In this document: piece after piece, positions 59,950-64,000 of the stretch | How the letters are laid out: the number at the start of each line of letters is the position of its first letter | Numbering within the stretch: position 1 is the stretch's first letter | NCBI GenBank assembly: GCA_963734725.1 | Contig: CAVTIX010000003.1 | Location: 1-64,000, forward strand | DNA: 64,000 nt | Reading direction: 5' to 3' | From: DASXKD01 sp963734725 | Lineage (GTDB): Bacteria > Actinomycetota > Actinomycetes > Streptosporangiales > Streptosporangiaceae | Program-made: the position numbers and the translations under genes | Notes under the pieces: generated by a model | What the model was told of the DNA's origin: nothing | The model's database searches: none | Seen by the model: only the letters and a program-made list of their open reading frames with translations

Positions 59950-61038
59950 GTGAGCTTGTCCATCGGCATCGTCGGCCTCCCCAACGTCGGTAAATCCACC
60001 TTGTTCAACGCGCTCACTAGGGCGAGCGCGCTGGCCTCGACCTATGCCTTCGCGACCGTCGAGCCCAACGTCGGCGTGGTGGGGATCCCCGATCCGCGGC
60101 TGGCGGTGCTGGCCGAAATGAACTCTTCGGCCAGGATCGTCCCGGCCACTGTCCGTTTCGTGGACATCGCGGGCCTTGTGCGGGGCGCGTCAGAGGGACA
60201 GGGCCTCGGCAACCAGTTTCTCGCGCACATCCGGGAGACCGACGCGATCTGCCAGGTGGTGCGGGTGTTCGATGACCCGGACGTAAGCCACGTTGACGGT
60301 GACGTGGCTCCGGCTCGCGATGTGGAGACCATTTCCACGGAATTGATGTTGGCGGACCTCCAGACGCTGGACAAAGCCTTGCCCCGGCTCGCCAAGGAAG
60401 TGAAGTTCTCCAAAGATGCAGAACGGCTTCGCGTGGCAGATGCCGCCGCAGCCGCACAGCGGCTGCTCGACCAGGGGATTACGTTGTCGCAGGGCGCGGC
60501 AGGAGCCGGCATTAGGCTCGGTGACCTGCGCGAACTGCAGCTACTGACGGCCAAGCCGTTTCTGTACGTGTTCAACACTGACATGACCGGCCTGGACGAC
60601 GACCAGCGGAAAGAGCTCACCGCCCTGGTGGCGCCGGCCGAGCCAATCTTCCTGGACGTCAAGACCGAGGCGGAGCTCGCGGAACTGCCCGAGGACGAGG
60701 CGACCGAACTCGCGGCCGAACTCGGGCTCGGCGAACCGGGGCTGGATCGGCTGGCCAAGGCTGGGTTCGCCGCTCTGGGGCTGACCACATTCCTGACCAC
60801 CGGGCCAAAGGAAACCCGGGCCTGGACGATCCGCGTCGGGGCGACGGCGCCCGAGGCGGCCGGGGTGATCCACAGCGACTTCCAGCGGGGTTTCATCAAG
60901 GCTGAGATCGTGTCCTACGACGACCTGGTCGCCGCCGGGTCGGTCGCGGCCGCACGGGCCGCGGGGAAGGCGCGCATCGAGGGCAAGGACTACGTCATGC
61001 AGGACGGTGACGTCGTCGAATTCCGCTTCAACGTATAG
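59950..61038 (+). CDS. ychF: Redox-regulated ATPase YchF (Obg family)
   Basis: A 362-residue P-loop protein that binds ribosomes and prefers ATP over GTP. The Walker A motif is GLPNVGKSTLFNAL at the very N-terminus, followed by FVDIAGLVRGASEGQGLGNQFLAHIRETDAICQVVRVF. The usual G4 NKxD is replaced (YVFNTDMTG), typical of YchF. The C-terminal TGS domain is complete (KETRAWTIRVGATAPEAAGVIHSDFQRGFIKAEIVSYDDL ... GKDYVMQDGDVVEFRFNV). GTG 59950 is the only start before the P-loop. Confidence 0.96.
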   Translation: MSLSIGIVGLPNVGKSTLFNALTRASALASTYAFATVEPNVGVVGIPDPRLAVLAEMNSSARIVPATVRFVDIAGLVRGASEGQGLGNQFLAHIRETDAICQVVRVFDDPDVSHVDGDVAPARDVETISTELMLADLQTLDKALPRLAKEVKFSKDAERLRVADAAAAAQRLLDQGITLSQGAAGAGIRLGDLRELQLLTAKPFLYVFNTDMTGLDDDQRKELTALVAPAEPIFLDVKTEAELAELPEDEATELAAELGLGEPGLDRLAKAGFAALGLTTFLTTGPKETRAWTIRVGATAPEAAGVIHSDFQRGFIKAEIVSYDDLVAAGSVAAARAAGKARIEGKDYVMQDGDVVEFRFNV

Positions 61039-61358
61039 ACCCGGCGCCCCCCCAGCAGCCACGGATCACGGAACCGGCCCGATCGCCACCGCGCAATGAC
61101 GGCCCGGCCGCGACCTGAGGGCTAGGGCCGTCGCCTATGCCTGCCGCGGCGCGTGGACCAGTCAACCGGGAGCGGCACTGACGCGTCCCATATGCAGCGG
61201 CGCCGCCAGCAAGGTGGCACCGGCATAGCGGGGGGCATTGATGCGAACCGGGTCCTGGCGCGTGCACCGGGGTGCCTGCTTAACAGCGGCCGATTTCCCG
61301 GGACCAGGCAACTGCGCCCCCGAGGTAAACAATTTCGGTCAACGGGAGGGTGTGCACC
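61039..61358. other. Intergenic region, 320 bp, no supported gene
   Basis: GC-rich, no convincing hairpin terminator for ychF. The AT-rich GAGGTAAACAATTTCGG (about 61322-61338) just before the ribosome site of the secreted protein gene is probably part of its promoter or leader. Confidence 0.35.
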
Positions 61359-61871
61359 ATGTTCAAGCTCAGAAGCAAGGTCCTCGGGGCGATGAGCGTC
61401 GTCGCGGTTGCCGGGGCGATGGCCACCGGCCTGACCGCGGCCAGCGCCAGCCAGGTCGGCGCGGCGGGCAGTTCCGGATTCGAGTTCTTCCAGCTCGTGA
61501 ACGCAAACCCCGCCAACAACGCGCCGTCGAGCATCATCGCCAGGGGCGCGTTCACCGCAGGCGGCGTGGACCACCCGGGCAACAAGGTGGACACCGTGGT
61601 GTTCCCGGACGGGACGTTCAAGATCGCGCACTCCAACGGCACGGGCACCCCGCGCTTCAACGCGAAGACGTGCCTGGCCACCTTCGCCCTGAACGGGACC
61701 TACCGGCTGAGCGGTGGCACGGGGGCGTACGCGGGGATCCGCGGGCACGGGATCTACCGGCTGAACATCATGGAAGTCGCCGCCCGCAACGCGGCAGGCA
61801 AGTGCAGCAACAAGCTGCCGCCCGTGGCCTTCCAGCAGATCATCAAGGCGCAGGGCCCGGTCAGCCTGTAA
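61359..61871 (+). CDS. Secreted small protein (allene-oxide-cyclase-barrel-like)
   Basis: A 170-residue exported protein with a signal peptide (residues 1-31, cut after ASA). The mature part is beta-rich: FEFFQLVNANPANNAPSSIIARGAFTAGGVDHPGNKVDTVVFPDGTFKIAHSNG ... KTCLATFALNGTYRLSGGTGAYAGIRGHGIYRLNIM ... PPVAFQQIIKAQGPVSL. This pattern (GTYRLxGGTGAYxxIxGxGxY and PPVAFQQ) is widespread among secreted actinobacterial proteins of unknown function. Two cysteines could form a disulfide. The ATG at 61359 follows GGGAGGG. Confidence 0.8.
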   Translation: MFKLRSKVLGAMSVVAVAGAMATGLTAASASQVGAAGSSGFEFFQLVNANPANNAPSSIIARGAFTAGGVDHPGNKVDTVVFPDGTFKIAHSNGTGTPRFNAKTCLATFALNGTYRLSGGTGAYAGIRGHGIYRLNIMEVAARNAAGKCSNKLPPVAFQQIIKAQGPVSL

Positions 61872-62435
61872 CGAACGACGACCGGCATGCTCAGCCAGGC
61901 TGGCGGCCCGTTCGAGCCGGGCCATGCCACAGAACCGCTTGCCAGGCCCCGGGTCCACCAGATTTGCCTGGCTGCCGCGAGCGCGCTGGCACTAGACTTT
62001 TCGAACATAGTTTCGGATACTAGTGACGGGCGAGAAGCCTGACTCAAGTGGCCCTGGCCCCGGCGCTGCCCGACGCGCGCGTGGCGGAGGCGCCTGGGCG
62101 CGGCAGGGATGCCGCCTACAGGGGCGCCGGGCAAGGAGTCGTCGGCAGACTGGAGGGCGTGGCTTGCCTAACGTGGAGTCACCATTAGCTGGCGTCCTGT
62201 GAGGTGTAGCATGCGGGCCGGCCCGATTTTTGCCTTATCCGCCCTGATCAGCGCAATGTCCTAAGCCCCTTAGGGCACAGCGGCGTTACTGGCCGTTCGA
62301 GCGGCTTGGCGTGGCAGGCTTCTGAACTGCGGAAAGCGGCGTACAGGGCGGCATGTTAGAGCGCAGAATGGTGCGGACGGACACGGAGAGCACTGCAACC
62401 GATCGGGTGGGTATGCAGAGCGGGGCGGAGGTGCG
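61872..62435. other. Intergenic region, 564 bp, before the conjugation-type genes
   Basis: No gene is supported. It holds an AT-rich dyad at 61990-62025 (CACTAG, 24 nt, CTAGTG) and a short hairpin CCTAAG-CCC-CTTAGG (about 62259-62273). The lower GC of parts of this stretch differs from its surroundings. It may contain the promoter or boundary of the tcp cluster. Confidence 0.4.
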
Positions 62436-63439
62436 ATGGTTCGCAGGCCAACCGTTGATCGCAGTCCGCAACCAGCTATGTACGATGCGGACTACGATGC
62501 GTTGGCCGGGGAACTCGCGCCGGGGGAAAGCCGCGGGCGGCCGCGGTCTGGCACGGGATGGCGTGGCGCCGGTGGGCGCTGGCTGGTCTGGACGTTCCGC
62601 GTCGTGGTATGGGTGGTCCTGCTCGTAATCGGCTACCGCGGCGTGATGGCGATCGTGCTCAACGAGACCCCGCCTGCGAACTCAAATCCCGCTCCGACCG
62701 CTCCGGCCGCCCCGGGCTTCCCGGTCCAGGAAGCCAGCGCTTATGCCCTGCAGTTCGGGCAGGTCTACCTGAACGCCAGCCCGGCCAAGGCAAGCCAGCG
62801 GGCCAGCGATCTCGCGTCGTTCCTCCCGCCGGGCGCCCCGATCCGCAGCTCGGCTGGAACGGCGGCGGCTCGCTAAGCCTGCAATCAGAGGAAGTCGCGG
62901 GCGTGCGGGTGCAGGATGCCCAGCATGCTACGGTCACCCTGCTGGCCCGGGTCAACGGCAAGCTGATGGAACTCGGCGTGCCCGTCTATGCGAAGGCGGG
63001 GGGCATGGTCGTCTCCGGTGAGCCCGCCTGGCTCGCGACCCCGGCAACCGTCACGCTGCCCTCGCCGCCGCCGGTCAATTCCGACGACGCGACGCAGTCG
63101 GCGCTAATGCGGCAGCTGCCCGCCTTTTTTGCGGCCTATGCGAGCGGAGACCAGTCCACCCTCGGCCGGTTCCTTGCCCCCGGGACCACGGTGACCGGCC
63201 TGGGCGGGTCGGTGGTATTCGGTTCTGTCACTGGCGTCACGGCACCCGCCGGTGGCAACGTCCGTCACATAGTTGCCACGGTCATCTGGAAAATCCCCGG
63301 GCAGGCCGGTAAGGCAGCCCGAACCGGAAACACGGCCGCGAACCTCGAGATGACTTACGCGCTGACCATTGTGAAGCAGCATGGCTCCTGGTACGTCCAG
63401 AGCATCGCCCCGTCCACCCAGGCCGGTGGGCAGCCTTGA
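62436..63439 (+). CDS. TcpC-like conjugal transfer protein, one frameshift
   Basis: A protein of about 333 residues. The N-terminal cytoplasmic part is Gly/Arg-rich; one membrane helix follows (VWTFRVVVWVVLLVIGYRGVMAIVL), then an extracytoplasmic NTF2-like domain pair as in TcpC (FPVQEASAYALQFGQVYLNASPAKASQRASDL ... WNGGGSLSLQSEEVAGV ... MRQLPAFFAAYASGDQSTLGRFLAPG ... TYALTIVKQHGSWYVQSIAP). The frame breaks near 62838: GCC-CCG-ATC is one base short of GCC-CCG-GAT-CCG, which restores PDPQLGWNGGG. Without it a 146-residue fragment results. The ATG follows GGAGGTGCG. tcpD- and tcpE-like genes follow, forming a type IV secretion-like module. Confidence 0.78.
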
Positions 63440-63505
63440 TCCCGCGCCCCAGCGATTGCTCTGGTCCGCTGCTCAACTGCAATCCCCTTACCCCGGAGTA
63501 GGCCG

Positions 63506-63763
63506 ATGTCGTTCCATTCGCTAGTCGCGACAGCTCCCTTGTCGCTCAACACAAACGGCCTGGTGTCGTACCTGCAAGGGCTCTTTGGCCCGCTGTTTCT
63601 CGGGATCGTGGGCATCGTTGCCCTGTTCTTCTTGTTCACCCGGGAGATCATCCGCTTCGTGCAGTTCGTTGTGCTTGCCGTCGCGATCGCCGTAATCTTC
63701 TACACCCCAAGCATCGTGCAAACGCTTGCACAGGGCATCGCGAAGGCGCTGGGCGTCCACTGA
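63506..63763 (+). CDS. TcpD-like small membrane protein
   Basis: An 85-residue protein with two hydrophobic helices (LFGPLFLGIVGIVALFFLFTR and FVQFVVLAVAIAVIFYTPSIV), a short loop and a helical end (VQTLAQGIAKALGVH). Position, size and layout match the small TcpD-type or TrbC-like membrane subunits of Gram-positive conjugation systems. The family assignment rests mainly on the context between tcpC- and tcpE-like genes. Confidence 0.6.
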   Translation: MSFHSLVATAPLSLNTNGLVSYLQGLFGPLFLGIVGIVALFFLFTREIIRFVQFVVLAVAIAVIFYTPSIVQTLAQGIAKALGVH

Positions 63764-63792
63764 TCTCCGCACGGGCGTAAGGAGAGCGACCG

Positions 63793-64000
63793 GTGGAGCT
63801 GCCCACCTATACAGGCATCTGGCGGATTGAGAAACGGCTTTACAAGCTCTACGATTTCCGGCTTCCAATGCCGCTGCCAGTCGGCCAGATCGCCGTCTTT
63901 GCCGCCGTCACGGTGCCCTACATCGTCCTTTTGACGCTGTTCGGGGTGCCGTTGAACCACGATCTGTTCTGGCTGTACGTGCTGCCGCCCGGCCTGCTCA
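63793..64000 (+). CDS. TcpE-like conjugal transfer membrane protein (3' end outside window)
   Basis: GTG 63793, nine bases after AAGGAG, opens a frame that runs off the window. It encodes ELPTYTGIWRIEKRLYKLYD, then FRLPMPLPVGQIAVFAAVTVPYIVLLTLFGVPLNHDLFWLYVLPPGLL. The segment IWRIEKRLYKLYDFRLPMP is characteristic of TcpE/PrgI-like proteins, followed by the first membrane helices. The VirB4-type ATPase would be expected next. Confidence 0.75.
   Translation, partial: MELPTYTGIWRIEKRLYKLYDFRLPMPLPVGQIAVFAAVTVPYIVLLTLFGVPLNHDLFWLYVLPPGLL

Noticed and set aside
1..64000. tRNA or rRNA genes
   Set aside because: I looked for TTCRA-type T-loops within cloverleaf context and for rRNA-like sequence and found none; a covariance search could still find one.

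Overview
The window is high-GC actinobacterial chromosome. It shows Actinomycetota hallmarks: an acyl-CoA carboxylase set with an epsilon subunit, an LpdA-type quinone reductase, class II GlpX, DUF5313, DUF6542, DUF1707 and DUF3224 proteins, an Ada-AlkA fusion, and many genes that seem to lack a leader (a -10-like TANNNT sits 6-7 nt before the start codon). Gene order recalls the mycobacterial and streptomycete blocks trpS/dac, lpdA/M20 amidohydrolase, accA/accD/accE/birA/purK/purE/acyl-CoA dehydrogenase, and xseB/xseA/ispH/DUF6542/ychF. The exact genus cannot be read from the sequence; a Streptosporangiales-like soil actinomycete is a guess. I found no rRNA, tRNA or CRISPR array.

Layout. 1-9300: end of trpS, a D,D-carboxypeptidase, a secreted beta-propeller, an acyl-CoA mutase large subunit with methylmalonyl-CoA-type residues, an M20 amidohydrolase, a PH-domain membrane protein and a GGCT-like protein. 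9400-25000: lpdA with a duplicated start region, a MarR/epimerase divergent pair, the biotinylated carboxylase alpha chain with a TnpB element directly upstream, DNA alkylation repair (Ada-AlkA and Ogt), PadR, accE, a NYN protein, accD and ppc. 25000-33200: an MmyB-like regulator divergent from an MFS pump, cspA, birA, and a leucine-degradation-like group (3-methylglutaconyl-CoA hydratase, HMG-CoA lyase, carboxyltransferase). 33300-46100: a two-component system, NCS1 permease, purK/purE, acyl-CoA dehydrogenase, AI-2E exporter-like protein, SLT hydrolase, Ser/Thr kinase and class I fumarase. 46100-53300: DUF3224/MarR, a large MFS pump, an XRE regulator with a coupled 45-residue protein, DUF1707 and a HemK-like methyltransferase. 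53300-61900: glpX, xseBA, lipid-droplet-type protein, ispH, DUF6542, rmuC, ychF and a secreted protein. 62400-64000: the first genes (tcpC, tcpD, tcpE-like) of a conjugation-type membrane apparatus that runs off the window.

Metabolic theme: the carboxylase subunits (alpha, two beta chains, epsilon), biotin ligase, mutase, PEP carboxylase, fumarase and beta-oxidation enzymes together route propionyl-CoA and branched-chain acyl-CoA carbon into C4 acids.

The most unusual content is not one gene system but a set of duplicated 5' regions: a modular repeat that ends in the Shine-Dalgarno sequence of different genes (about 19340, 30440, 38160), a ~120-bp element set 66-69 nt upstream of both the XRE and the DUF1707 genes, a 77-bp tandem duplication over the lpdA start, a copied leaderless promoter before accD2, and a G-rich repeat inside both accD and ppc. 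Five genes carry seven frameshifts that split otherwise normal proteins; six of the seven are net +1, so assembly indels must be excluded before any is called a pseudogene.
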